Assembly (NCBI GenBank): GCA_030549495.1
Contig: JAUIRK010000173.1
Location: 248,001-312,000 of the forward strand
Direction: 5' to 3'
Length of the DNA stretch: 64,000 bases
From: Nectonema munidae
Lineage: Eukaryota > Nematomorpha > Nectonematoida > Nectonematidae
Below are positions 12,731 to 24,774 of this stretch, one piece after another. The position numbers and the translations under genes are program-made. Position 1 is the first letter of the stretch. Each line of letters begins with the position of its first letter. Below the pieces are notes generated by a model. It was not told the origin of the DNA. It saw only the letters and a list, made by a program, of their open reading frames with translations, and did no database searches.

Positions 12731-13850
12731 TCTTCTACAAAACCACATTACTCTTTTGAAATATGGGATTTTATTTTTGTTTTAACTCGTGTCATCAAAA
12801 TTTTTAAAACAATTTTAATAACGCGGGACAATATGCTAATGGTTCTATCTTGTTCACACATAATTGCGCCTGGTTTTTTGGGAAAAAATAAGAAAATAGA
12901 TTTGCTCAATTCACTTGGTATTTCTCCTGAATCATAGATTTCGTGATGTCTGTGAGTTTTTCAATTCCAAAGTTTTCCAAACTTTTGATGCATTCGATAC
13001 TAATCTCATCTAGTCTTACTGATTTATTATTTTTAACTTTGGGCAGTTTGAACTTCAGACTGAAGAACTCTCAGACCTTCATTTTCATTTTTATAACTGG
13101 CAATGCTCCTTTCTCATCGTTGAACAGTTCAGTAATATATTCCTACCACCTGTACATAATAGCATACTTTTCTAAAATGATTTGTGCATCTATGCAGCCT
13201 GCAGCATTACAGCCCTTTTTTGCATAATTGGCGAACATTTTTGTGCACTTCTTTTGCATCAAAATTTATGTTTTTCTCAATTTGAAAGCATCTAGCATTT
13301 AAATATTTCTTTAGCCTGTCGACAATTTTCTTTTATAGCTGAATTCTTGATTTTTTTTTTGCGTTTTTATTTTTATGCTTCCAGCGGTCATTGATTAAAT
13401 GAAGAATTTCTTCCGTTATCCATCCTTGATTTTTTTGAGTTTTCTTAACAAGAATTTCTTTGTTTGCGGTTTTCACAATTATGTCTTTAAAAGTTTTCCA
13501 TTTTGTTTTTCCTTCTTCTTTTTCTAGTTTTTCAAATCTTTTTTTACTTCATCGTTATATTTTCTTCTCTATAGCACCGTTTGGGCTTCTCCACGTATAT
13601 TTCCTTCTATCAGATTGTTTGTACCACGCATTCGTTAGTGTCAACATCTGCTGCTTACACCATTGAATCCACTTTTCCCCTCTATCATTCCTTTCTCCTA
13701 AACCATGATGTCCAACTGTATCTTCAACTCGTCCTTTTCCTACTTTTGCATTGAGATCCCCCATCACCATAATTACTTCTTCATATTTGCACTGTTTTAT
13801 TGCTTTTTTTAGTTCATTTTTTCCTGTATCTTCCAACTTACCATCCTAAA
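12731..13850 (-). mobile_element. LINE 5' part: endonuclease to start of reverse transcriptase, degraded
   Basis: On the minus strand 13836-13555 encodes an EEP-type endonuclease segment with VIMVMGDLNAKVG, GLGERNDRGEKWIQWC and RRKYTWRSP. The sequence continues, with several frame breaks, through the endonuclease-RT linker (WKTFKDIIVKTANKE, KNQGWITEEILHLI, SVRLDEISIECIK) to 12731. There a hAT-like element interrupts it. The motifs match the endonuclease/reverse-transcriptase proteins often mis-annotated as craniofacial development protein 2-like; the LINE clade (possibly RTE-related) is not settled. The element looks 5'-truncated near 13850, where AT-rich DNA begins. Confidence 0.75.
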
Positions 13851-14889
13851 ATATAATTAATTATAGAGAAATTAAAAACTTTTTTTAATAGAATTCATTA
13901 ATTATTTTATTATATTCATAAATAAGAACACAATTCTAATTGTAATTTCTTAATAAAGAAATTGTAGTTCATTATCACTGTTCACAAAGCAACAAAAAGT
14001 TGATTTTTCCCTCGATCTGTTAATTAAATAAGAGTGAAAATAAAAATTAATGTATATCTATTGCTACTGAAGGAGCTATAAGGTATAATTTCTTAGAATA
14101 ATCACAATAAATTCAAAGAATTAAAATAAAATACACCTTTAAATTAAATACTCTTTTAGATTGAGACAAAAAGAGTAGCTTAATAAAATCCTGCAAAAGA
14201 AAAACAGTAAAAAAAAAGATTTAAAGCGATTGAAAAATTTTGATAATAGAAATATATGAAAAATAGTTGAAATAAAATTAAAAGAAAGCTCTTTTAAACA
14301 TTTCTTATACTAGTCCGCATGTAAAATCGCTTGTCTGACAGCGGAATAGCTTCAATTTTATTTCACTACAGAATTCCAAAGATGGTACAAACCATATCAG
14401 TATAGGCTGCTGGCTTTTCCAACTTTGCTTAAATTGTGTGTGGCTGCACACACTTAGCAATTTTTTGAAACAAGATAGGATGCAAGTGTTGGTTGTTGAA
14501 CAGAATACACTCCCTTGTGCATAGAGTTGTCTAACAGCTAACGTTTGAGTTGTTCTTTTTTCCTCTTAAAATACTAATGATCATTCTCTGCCTCTGTTGG
14601 GTGTTTTTCCAGGAGATGGCGCTTGAGATTTTTTTTAGAGAGAAAAAAAAATTTATTGTATCATAAAAACATCAACAAAAAAAATGACAGTGAATTTTCA
14701 TATGTAAATACATAGATATATATTTTCTATAATACATATATATTTACAAGATGATTCATATAAGTTTGATTTTTTATTAGAGGAAAAATCAGTAGCCAGA
14801 AATGGCCGTCAAATAGATTTTTCCATTAATGAAAAAATTATACTGACAGATGCACTATAAAAGTTCACAGAAGTATTTAAAAAATCCTA
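13851..14889. other. Intergenic DNA between two LINEs, nothing recognised
   Basis: AT-rich at first, with somewhat higher complexity at 14330-14630. No exon, RNA gene or transposase motif was seen. The 3' untranslated part of the LINE at 14.89-18.96 kb should end somewhere here but has no visible tail. Confidence 0.4.
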
Positions 14890-14890
14890 A

Positions 14891-17802
14891 TTATACATAC
14901 TTACTCAACAAATAATTTTTAATTGTTTTTTTGAAAGAAAGTAGAGACATTGGTAGATTCTCAAAGAGGTTCATATTATCTATGTAAAAATCACTTGCCT
15001 TTTTTTCCAAAGATATTGCTGATCCTTTTAGTCTGTATGAAATTTTTAGAGGTTTTTGAGAGTTTCTAGTGTTATATGTAACATTATCTCTATACATGAT
15101 TGGTGGGCTGAATATATTTTGCAGACAACCATTGAAATATTTGAAAAGAAATATTCCAAGTCTTTGTCTAAAGATATCTTCAACCTTCAGTAAATTGTTG
15201 CTGATGAAAATTTCAGCAGTATGATCCGTCCTATTCATATTAAAAATAACTCTCAATGTTTTCTTTTGTATGATCTGTAAGCGTTTGTTACCATAAGGAA
15301 ACCAATTTATGATGCTGTAATTTATGTAGGAAAGAAACAATTGTTTATAAATCAAAAATTTTAGGAAAAATATTTTTCCCGAAATATAAAATGCCAATCA
15401 CTCGGTTCAGATTATGAGCCAATTGATCTGTGTGCTGGTTAAACTTAAGTTGATTATCAAAAATTAATCCAAGTATTTTCAAACTAGTTTCTTCTGCGAT
15501 ACCTGTTGACTTCAAAAGTTCGTGTTTCCTCCTTTTTTTTTTAGAGATTACCATGTATTTTGATTTATTCTTGTTCAAGGATAAGTTATTTTCTAAACAC
15601 CAATCATACAAATTGTTCAAACTTTGGTCTAAACAACTAATATCAATAACTTCACCTTTTTTTTATTTTAGACAGAGGTAGGATGGCACAAATATCGTCT
15701 GCAAAAAGCATAAAATCAAAAATGCTTGGAAGGTGGAAAATTTCGTTGATTGCAATATAGAAAAGTAAGGGTCCCAAAATGGAACCCTGAGGAACTCCAT
15801 TTTTAAGGACCAACTTCCCAGAAAAGACATCATTAACTTTTACAATTTGTCTTCTACTAGTAAGATACGATTCGAGAAATAGCAATGAATCCCTGCTGAG
15901 ACCACATTCATTCATGTTTTTTAAAATTGATGAGTGACTAACCCGATCGAAAGCTTTTGATAAATCAAAAAGGAAAATTAGTGCATCATCCTTACCCTCT
16001 AGAATTTTAACTATCTTATTAATGAGACAGGAATGAAAAGATTCAGTCGAATAATATTGACGAAACCCGAATTGATAATCATTTAGATAGTTGATCGAAG
16101 TTAAATAATACTTTAACTGGTGGTGAATGAACCCTTCAAATATTTTTGAAAGTGTTGGGATGATTGATATGGGTAGGTAATTGTCTATACAGTTTTTGTC
16201 ATCTTTCTTATACACGGGAACGACTTTATTAAGCTTGAGAGTATCAGGAAAGTTGCAATTTTTTATAGAAATATTTATAGCTTTACATAAAGTGTCACAA
16301 ATATTGTGCTTTATCAGTTTTACATGATTGATTGATACTCCATAGATATCTTTAGTGTGATTATTCTTCATTTTATCTATAATAAATATCAGACTCTCAT
16401 TTGAACAAAGTTCGAATATAAAAGATTCAGCTGAATTACTTATATAGTCGTAATTGCGCTTATTCGGTGAGTCATAATTTTGTACGTGAGCAATATTTTT
16501 GTTAAAAATATTGGTTAACGTATAATCATCGTAGTACTCATCATTTTCTTTGATAGTTAATTTTTTACTGTTCTTACCTTTTAGAATGGTATTGATGCTT
16601 GACCATGTCTTTTGAGTTGAGTTACAAGTAAAGAAAATTCCATAATAATACTCTTGTTTCAGATTTCTAATTTTATACTTGATTCGATTTTTTAATGAGG
16701 TATACTCTCTTTTCATATTTATATTTCTACTTTTTTTGTATTTTTGATAGAGTTTATCACGTGACTTCATCATTTGCATAACTACGTCCGTGATCCAACC
16801 ATTGGACTTAACTTTATATTTGTTTTTCCTATATTCAACTAATGTTGTACTTCTTTTGACTATATCGATAATTTGAGAATTTAATTGTTCGAACAATTTA
16901 GAAGAGTCATTTGGATATCTTTCTATGAATGAATGCCAGTTTATTTGTGAAGATAATGTCAAAAATAAAGTTTCATCAAATCTTTCCTTCATTTTTTTAT
17001 CATTTACTTTTTTAACTTTCAAATCCAAAGATAAGAGAATCGGTATATGGTCCGATAAGAAGGACTTACAATTAAAAGCTTTATACTTAACAACTTCCGC
17101 ATTCACAAAAAAATTATCAATTAGGGTCCCAGATTCATGACGGGTCGGGAGAGTGATAGCTGGGATCAGTGAGCCGGCTGTTATCAAATTAAAAAATTTT
17201 TGTGATAAGTAGTTTTCAACCTTGAGTAAGTCAAAATTAAAGTCGCCACAAAAGATATTTATCTTATTTCTGTCTGAATTAAAAATCAAATTTTCAAAAA
17301 ATGAGAAAAACTGATTCACTAGTTCTTTATTAGTGTTGGGTAGTCTAAATATATTATGAACTTTAATAGTTTTCGGTCTTTCTAAATAGAGATTGATACT
17401 TTGATATTCAAAAGAATCATTGAAATGCGCTTTTTCGCCAATTTGATAGTCAATACCATCCTTAATGAAAAATAAAAGACCACCATGTTTTGAACACATT
17501 CTAGGTGAATTTATCGTAGTATAATTTGGTAGGTGAAAGTAATTCTCATTTTGCCTTAACCAGGTTTCTTGCAGACAAATCAAGCTTAAATTCTCAGCCA
17601 TACATGAAGACAACTTATTAAGAAAAACTATGAGTTCGGAAAACTTACTCTTTAGTGACTGAACATTGAGAGATACTACATTAAAATCATAAATTTGGGA
17701 CAAACATGAACTTAAATTAACTTCGTGTGAACTATTAAATTGATCATTAATATAAAAATATACATTAGTAAAATATGTCAAGTTTTTACCTTCATTCATC
17801 AT
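14891..17802 (-). CDS. LINE ORF2: endonuclease and reverse transcriptase (two frame breaks)
   Basis: ORF2 begins at 17802 and overlaps the end of ORF1 by 11 nt. The first block (716 codons, to 15652) has endonuclease motifs SLNVQSL (44-50), QETWL (78), GDFN (186-189) and SDH (250-252). RT motifs follow: LFDLSKAFDRVSH, GVPQGSILGPLLF and FADD (700-703). A second block in another frame (about 15650-15345) carries NNLSLNKNKSKYMVIS and LKILGLIFDNQLKFNQH. A third (15397-14891) carries the thumb/C-terminal region with LSYINYSIINWFPYG. The breaks fall at an A8 run near 15656 and at a T run near 15360. All catalytic residues I can check are present. Confidence 0.9.
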
Positions 17803-18963
17803 GGAATACAGTCATGCTTTCAACGCGTTTCAATTCTTTTATAACATAAGGACAAGTGTAGCTCATGCATGAATGATTGAATGTGGATTCTCTATTTTTA
17901 TGACAGGTATAACATTTTAATTTTGAGCTTTCATCTTTAACTGGACAAGTAATAGAAATATGTGACAAGGAGCAGTATTTACAAACAGCGTCTTTCTTAC
18001 AATTTGAAGTAGTGTGCCCAAAAAATAGGCACTTACTGCATTGTATATAGGAAAAAAAAGGGCGACTCATCACAGCTTCCATCATAAGATAGAGAATAAA
18101 GTTACTTTTTTTATGAAGGAAAAAATCTCCGGTGCAACTTTTATTACCACAATCTTTCTATCATTATGAATATTTTTTGAAAAAAGCACTTCAAAAACTT
18201 TACCGTTTTCAACTATTTGCTTAATACCTTCATTTTTGCTAAAAATCAACTGTGGTAATGAATCGTTTTCAAAATCACGCGATACAACAAAAGAAATTTT
18301 CGGAAGAAGTACTTTGTTTCTAATAGCTTTTATATTATCATCTTTCGCTAGTAGTTTTTCAGCCTTTTGTAAACTGAGGTTATCAGGGAAACGCAGTCTT
18401 AACAACTTCTTTGTTCTTTTGTTTGACGTTACTTTAACATCATTTAATATATTCGATGTTTTTTTCTCCAGGTCTTCAACTTCCAAACATTCTGATTTTA
18501 AATACAATGTGTGCTGCATACTTTCTGACTTTTTCACTATATCGGCAAAGGATAAGGCTTGTGATTCTGTAATATTTTGAAATATACGCTTTTGCTTCTC
18601 CTTACCTAGTACAACCTCATTAGGACAAGATTTAATAGTGAAATCTTCAACATGCTTATCAAAGTTACTTTTCAATGAGTGAATAGTTTTACATTGTTCA
18701 TCCAATTGTTTTTTTAATTCATTTACAATCTTAATAAGATCAATAATTTGTGAAGTAGGATTATCATTCTGTCTTTTATCAGAATCACGACACACTGTAC
18801 AATGCCATTTCATACCTTGGCTATTAAATTTATCGAGAACTTTAAATAAAGATGGTTCAAATTTTTGACAGTTATAGCAAAGCCACTTTTCACAATAGTC
18901 ACACTTCACAAGATGAGAGGATTTGGCTTCACAATTTTCACACACCCAATTTTCTTTCTCCAT
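17792..18963 (-). CDS. LINE ORF1: PHD-like finger and zinc knuckles (one frame break)
   Basis: The first 293 codons (18963-18082) start with CENC-x8-CDYC-x4-C-x2-C and end the finger with WHCTVC. This is a PHD-like C8 zinc finger with cysteine where histidine is usual. A heptad-rich region (about residues 75-105) follows. A second frame (18085-17792, 97 codons) carries the CCHC knuckles CSKCLFFGHTTSNC and CKYCSLSHISITC. The two frames overlap at ATGA, but the second frame stays open upstream through an A7 run near 18105. ORF1 is thus probably one about 390-aa protein split by a homopolymer indel. PHD fingers are known in ORF1 of CR1-like LINEs; ORF1 proteins bind element RNA. Confidence 0.8.
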
Positions 18964-19229
18964 AATAAATTATAAGAAGCTTAGTTAGATAACGATTAAT
19001 CAATTATTGATTAAATTTAAATAGGAACAGCAAACGATAAGGATGAAAAGTTATTTAATTAAATACTTCTTTAAATATTCGAATAGAAAATAGCGAATTG
19101 CGGATAGAAGGAAACAAATACGGGAAAAGATTTTTGAAAATTAGCGATGAAAAACTTGGACGGATTTGAAAGAACAAGACATATATATTCTCTTCATAAG
19201 AGTTTGTGGCTGGGCACTCCCCCACTTAC

Positions 19230-19329
19230 ATCGATTTGTGGTTTTCCGGTTCCATCATCAATGAGATTCGTAAATCCACTGCTAAGAATTTCTTTTTGCA
19301 CACCCATTTTCTGGACATCACTAAAGAAT
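19230..19329 (-). CDS. Unassigned internal exon, minus strand
   Basis: Read on the minus strand, a good acceptor (ATTTCATTTCAG) precedes 100 nt that begin in phase 2 and end in phase 0 at a strong donor GTAAGT. The encoded 33 residues include FFSDVQKMGVQKEIL and LIDDGTGKPQID. The composition looks like a host protein rather than a transposon, but I do not recognise the family. The large LINE at 14.9-19.0 kb lies immediately downstream, so the next exon is not adjacent. It could belong to the same transcription unit as the exon at 20623-20788 only through alternative splicing, since that exon contains a stop. Confidence 0.5.
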
Positions 19330-19869
19330 CTGAAATGAAATATAAATTAAATTACTAGCTCACCACTTTTGCCCACTAAACTCCAATCCATGGGGTTGGG
19401 TGTGTAAAACTCAAACACATACACACACACATCGTCAAATTATATAAAAGATATTAAAAAAAACTTAAGAAAAATTACAATAAAGAAAAGATGGAATTCA
19501 TTTAAAAATGAATATAGCGTATATACTATTTTTTAAGATTGTACTAGAAAAGCAAGAAGATAATAAATCAATGGTTATTTGAGAATTTTTTTCTTCTCTC
19601 TCTATGTCTTTCTTTAAAAGATATGGAAATTAAAATTGAGTTATCATTTTTGTGATTTTCACTTTTTCGTACTTTTCTACATTTATCTTTGTTAAAAATA
19701 GATAAACTATAACTCAAACACAATGTAACTGTATATCCTTAAAACTCTTAGAATTAAGAATTAACAATGTTTTTATTTCGAGGTCTTGGCCTCTCTAAAA
19801 AAATGTTAGCGACCCCAGGGTTGGAAACCCTCAACTATGGGTCTCCCTTCGTTCAATAAGTTTTCAAAT

Positions 19870-20450
19870 TCAATTTCTCTAATGAGCTGACGAATTTGAA
19901 TAAGATGAAAGAAGATAGGTTTCAATTTATCCATGGTTAATCATTTAAAAATTTCCCATAAGTAAGAGAAGCTTGTACAGTGCATTGGTGAACAATTTAT
20001 TCAAGTGGAACTTTATGTGAAACTGTAAGAAGAATATTCTATCTACCTCTACTCGAGTCATATTGATGACATTCACAACTTTAGAGTCACCGATTCTTCA
20101 CCTAAAAACCAGTCTTTCTTCATACTGAGCAGTGTTCCTACTATCCCACATGCCCAGAAGGCATAGATGTTTGAAGAAGTCAGATATCAGTCCCAACAAA
20201 AAATTCACTATCTTCATGTTAACATAAATAAACCACCTATGCTGATCATAATGAATTTTTCCTATCACATAGTTTCCGCTTCATACTTCTCCTTGTGTAA
20301 TCAAGTGAGCAAGGGGTACAGATGCATACTCTTTTGTTTCTCCAGAAAAACAAATTTTGTGATCACTTGTTGCTATCAATGAACAGTCTCAAATTTTTTT
20401 GGTATTTACTGTTGTACTTCATACTTGTGTAGAAACTAAGTTAAAGCCAA
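19870..20450 (-). pseudogene. Decayed member of a repetitive arthropod gene family, transposon-like
   Basis: Minus-strand pieces are SDHKICFSGETKEYASVPLA, NYVIGKIHYDQHRW, NMKIVNFLLGLISDFFKHL and LGMWDSRNTAQYEERL. They match the layout of an uncharacterised multi-copy arthropod protein family (VKIVAFLMGLQGGFTKFPCFLCLWDSRD). The family behaves like a mobile element, but I cannot assign it to a superfamily. Several stops and frame changes are present. The element may extend to the repeat-like ends near 19790. Confidence 0.5.
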
Positions 20451-20622
20451 CACTTTCAGAGAACAGGCTTTTTTCCTTCAATCTAGATGTTGGCAGAGGC
20501 CTTTGACAGGTTCCTAACGCGAAAGAAATCATTTGAGCCCTTTTAGAAAAAAAGAAGAAGAACAAATTTTTTCAAGTAAACAAAAGAAAAAATAATATAA
20601 AAAAAGATAGAAAAAGAGGACA

Positions 20623-20788
20623 TCAATAATCATCGTTAAGTGCCACTTCTTCTCCTTTATTATTTTCTTTAACACTTGAATAATCTTCGTCACTAATGTC
20701 AGGAAGTTCCACAATGTACGGTACTGACTGGTAATTAGGACGATATATTGATTCAAGTTTATGATACTCAAAGTTTTCCCCTTCCTTT
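20623..20788 (-). CDS. Unassigned terminal exon, minus strand
   Basis: A minus-strand acceptor (TGTAATCAACAG) precedes a phase-2 open frame of 54 codons closing with TGA. The peptide contains FEYHKLESIYRPNYQ, VPYIVELPDISDEDY and an acidic tail ending LNDDY. Mixed hydrophobic and acidic content with few AT-driven residues (I, N, K runs) suggests a genuine C-terminal coding exon, although no family is recognised. No clear AATAAA was seen just downstream. Upstream exons would lie at higher coordinates, but none was identified with confidence between 20.8 and 25.8 kb. Confidence 0.4.
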
Positions 20789-20805
20789 CTGTTGATTACA
20801 AGCAA

Positions 20806-22119
20806 ATTAATAGTTTAGAAGTAGTAGTGATTTCATGATTAATCGGCTCTCTCCAAACAATAGAAATCCCATACTTAAAATAAGTTTTTAACTTCTGATA
20901 CATGAATGTACCATTTATAGGTACTTTATGTTGATCACAATGTTAATATCAGAATAAGCATGTAAATCGCTTTCTGAAACTTGTGACTAAATTCATGTTA
21001 GTAACAATGTTATATTCGTCGCAGATATATCAAAATATGCCTGGGTTAATTTTGTAAGGCCTTTTGCTTACATCTAAATTAAAAATTGCCATAAATTGGC
21101 CTATGCAAACTTTTCAGAGTTTGTTCATTTCAAGAAAAAATTTTTAAAGCAGAAATACCTTTTAAAAGTCATTTATTTTTGAAAGTGACCAGATTGAGCA
21201 AAATCAATGTTATTGTTGTGTTCAGTACATTAAAATTATCATGATTCAGCTAAAAAAACTTTAATAATAAATTGATTAATTTATTAATAAATTTAAAATT
21301 ATTTTTTAGCAATCTAAAATTAACCGCTGTAAGGCATTTTAATTTCCTTTTTTGAAATATATTTGGTGAAAATTTTAAGTAAAATGATTTTTATAGTCAA
21401 GTTAGTTTTTTAAATAAATTATCTTTTTTTAGAATCATTATTTTTTATATCAATCTACACACATTGAAACTTTTCCTACTTTATCTATTTAAATTATTTA
21501 TGATATAATTTACATAATCAGTAAAATGTAAATTAAATTGAGCCTTTTATTTCATAATTATTTATAGAGATATATTTGAGAACATAATATGTTAGAATTT
21601 TTTGTGTTGTGATTTCAGACTCGTAATTTTTTTTACTATTTGCCCCAAATAACGTGGGTATGATTAATGATAGTCTTAGTATTATCTATTAGTTCTTAAT
21701 AGTTTTATTTTTTCTTCCTAACTTTTAATTCATCTTTGTTTCAAGTTAGAATAAATTAAAAAATTTTGAGGAATAATTTTTAAAATATATCTATATTAAT
21801 GTCAGTGGCGCACCCTCCCCCCAGATAATGGGTGATCCAAATCACTTATTAAGCAATCAAGAATATTATTTAAAATTATAATGTGTTGATTACTATTTGA
21901 AGTTCGCCATTGACTAGTTTCATATACAATGAATTCAAGTTTTTTAGATTTTCTTTCCCGTTTTTTTTGTTGCACTGTATGGGATGTCACATCTGGTGCA
22001 AATTTTATCATTTAAAAGACTTGTTTGTCTTGTGAGTAGGTTTTCCATAATACTTTTCTTGTTTTAACCCTATTAGTGGTGGGGCGTAAAGTGCCCTCTC
22101 TCTTTCTCAGATTTTTTAA
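20806..22119. other. AT-rich DNA upstream of the unassigned minus-strand exon
   Basis: Upstream exons of the 20623-20788 piece may lie here, but none could be supported. Only low-complexity sequence is visible. Confidence 0.35.
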
Positions 22120-22495
22120 ATATCCTTAATTATCAACTATACTAAATTCAGTGATGATATCCATTTTTTTTTATCAAAATCAATTAAACCTGTCAAAAAA
22201 TTGATTTATATTTGACACCTCATCTCAAAAAGTAACCTTTTTAAATAATTATATAACGTTTTTTATACATATATACCCATTTTCAAGTATGCTGAATTTA
22301 GCGATGGTATTCATTTTTTAATGAAAATCAATCAAATTTGTCAAAAAAAGATTTATATATGACATCTCATCTTAAAAAGAAGCTTTTTTATCTAAATAAT
22401 AATATAAAGTTTATTTTCAAGTATGCAGAATTCAGTGGTGATGTTCATTTTTTATAAAATTGTCAAACCTGTCAAAAAATGATTTAAATATGCCA
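22120..22495. repeat. Degenerate tandem array, about 140-bp unit, three copies
   Basis: The phrases TTCAGTGATGATATCC (22147), TTTAGCGATGGTATTC (22296) and TTCAGTGGTGATGTTC (22430) head three related units. Each unit continues with AATCAAxxAAACCTGTCAAA and a GACACCTCATCT-like block. Spacing is 149 and 134 bp. It directly abuts the BED-finger hAT fragment. Confidence 0.75.
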
Positions 22496-23048
22496 GCTAA
22501 AGATCCACTGTGATGTCAAGCTTATGAATGGAAAGTTGGTTTTTAGTGGCAGTCCATATATCTGTTGTTAAAGAAATAAAATTTGCTGCTAGTACCTCAG
22601 CTTCAACTTTCTTAAATAGCTGATCATATATATTTGGGACAATCTTATCAGAAAAATATCTCCTACGTGGAATACTATATTTAGGGCAAATTTTTTCATA
22701 AGGCGTTTGAAACCTTATAGTTTGTAGGTTGTTTGGTGCGCCTTACATACATAAGCCACCTATGCTGGTTTACAGGCAACTACACGTTTAAAACCTTCAT
22801 TTTCAACAACTGAAAATGGCTGTGTATCTACAGGAATCATCTCCAATTAATTTGTGAAGTTCAACAGCTCTATGGTCATTTATGTTCCATATTTTCTTTC
22901 TCTCTCTCAAGAGAGAGATTTTTGCAATCCTCCCCCCTTTTGAAACCTTGTCATTGCATAAATTACACAAACAGTATGTTGGATCATTTTCACGAGGCTT
23001 AAAATATTTCCATACGACACTGCGACGTTGAGACATTTGAACATTCAA
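22470..23048 (-). pseudogene. hAT transposase fragment with BED zinc finger
   Basis: Minus-strand codons from 23048 give RRSVVWKYFKPRENDPTYCL followed by CNLCNDKVSKGG, a BED-type zinc finger with the aromatic W..F signature. After frame changes, further pieces at 22700-22500 read RRYFSDKIVPNIYDQLFKKV and FISLTTDIWTATKNQLS, which are conserved hAT transposase phrases. The rest of the catalytic domain is missing. The motif TATTCGGCCATCACCGAATA at 23217, on the 5' side, may be part of the element's end. Confidence 0.7.
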
Positions 23049-23929
23049 ACTATAATTGTATTTCTAATTATGACTATTATGTAATGAACAATCGTTATAA
23101 TTGCTAGGTAAGAGTTTTTAAAAAGATAAAAATAAAATATACAATTAATATAAACATAAAAATGGCTAAAACAACATAAAACATATAGACATAAAAGAAT
23201 ATTATGTGTATTCGGCCATCACCGAATATTCGGTATTCGGCAAAAATGCTGTTCGGTGCTTCTCTATTCCTGATCCTTGGCTTTTTTCATCAGTATTTTG
23301 TATTTTATTATCAAGTGATATGAACAGATACTTGGCCTGAATATTTCTCAACCAATCTTACAAGAAGTTTTTTTCTGATGAAATCATTCATAATGTCCAT
23401 TGTTCAATTACAAAAAGTGGCACACCTTTTTCATCTAAAAGACTATCTCTTTCAAGCAAAGGGGGGCAATTTCATTTAAAATTATCTTGAAGTGATTAAT
23501 CTTCACATATTGGCATCTGTTACAGTTTTGATAACTCTGAGCTATTCAAAATTTTCAGATTTCCTACCCATCTTAATAAAATGATAATTGTAATCTTAGC
23601 TGATAAGCAATAAATTTAAAGATTTTTCATTTACAAAAGCAGAATGATAGATCTTCCATTTAGTCAAGATACATTTTTTTTAATTATTCCTTTTGATCAC
23701 ACGTTCTCTTTTCAATTAGTTTTCAGGTTGCTTCCTTCTCTCATACTAATCTTCAAAAGATTTTATAATATGTTTTGTTTTTTTTAAATAAATATTTCAT
23801 ACTCAACATGATTGAAGAAAGTATTATAAGACAAAATATATTAAAATTTTTTTTTTATATTTTTACTATATAACACATATATAACTATTTTTTGAAAATT
23901 TTTTAGAGAATTGCTTCTCTTTGATACAT

Positions 23930-24400
23930 CACTAATTTAATTAACACTTCCAGATATTTTTTAATCGTATTTGCCAAAATGGAGTACAGAAATAAAGTAA
24001 GCATATTCGATTTAGTATAAAAACAGATATTTTATTTGAAATTTTGAAAATATTTTTGGAGACAGTTTTTAGACGTAACCGCGAATCTGATTGAAGCTTT
24101 ATTTTAAAACCCTAAATCGAAAACAGTCGAAAAATTAAATCAGCATTGCCGATTTGGTATAAAACATATTTCATTTAAATTTGAATAGATGTTTTTGGAG
24201 ACAATTTTTAGAAGCAAATCGCAAATTTGATTAACACTTATAGGTATTTTCAAATCCTAAATGTAAGAATGAGTCCAGAAATGAAACTAACTTGGCCGAT
24301 TTAATATAAAAACATATTTTATGTAAAATTTCAAGGAATATTTTATTTAGATATATTTCTCATCAATCAAAATTTTGATTGACATTTCTAAAAAGTAACC
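23930..24400. repeat. Degenerate tandem array, about 145-bp unit, three copies
   Basis: GATTTAGTATAAAAACAGAT (24010), GATTTGGTATAAAACATAT (24151) and GATTTAATATAAAAACATAT (24299) mark three units spaced 141 and 148 bp apart. Shared GATTAACACTT and GGAGACA blocks support the period. The sequence differs from the array at 22.1 kb. Confidence 0.7.
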
Positions 24401-24774
24401 ATGATTATTGAAAAAAATTAAATATATAGTGTTATGCTTTCAAGACTGTATATAAATATAAATGTTCAAGGGAGTATATAATTTAGAACGCAATTACAGA
24501 TAATGTCAAAAATTAATTTTTATTTTTCATTTTAATTGATAGTTTTGGAAATAAATGGGTCATTCAACTACCATAAAAATCTTATCAAAAGATACAACTA
24601 GCGATTTTAGAAAAAGTTATTTTGAGCTATATTTGATCAGATGCAGTAATGTGCCAGTAATTTGAACAATGGCTCATATAATATTGAGGGGGTTAAATAT
24701 TTTTTTATAACACATAACTATATAAGAACTCTATAATAATTTAAAGCTTAAAAGGTTTATCCCTATTATTACTT

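Larger units (their letters stand above)
14890..18963 (-). mobile_element. Nearly full-length CR1/Jockey-type LINE with PHD-finger ORF1
   Basis: About 4.1 kb on the minus strand holding ORF1 (18963 to about 17792), which overlaps ORF2 (17802-14891). The domain order is PHD-like finger, coiled region, RNA-binding-like region and CCHC knuckles in ORF1, then EEP endonuclease and reverse transcriptase in ORF2. This order is typical of CR1-like elements. Only three frame breaks were found, and all lie at short homopolymer runs. The copy is therefore either young or partly affected by sequencing errors. No target duplication or 3' microsatellite tail was identified. It lies just downstream of an exon-like piece at 19230-19329. 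Confidence 0.9.

Noticed and set aside
18236-18580. 114-codon + strand open frame
   Set aside because: Exact antisense shadow of LINE ORF1.
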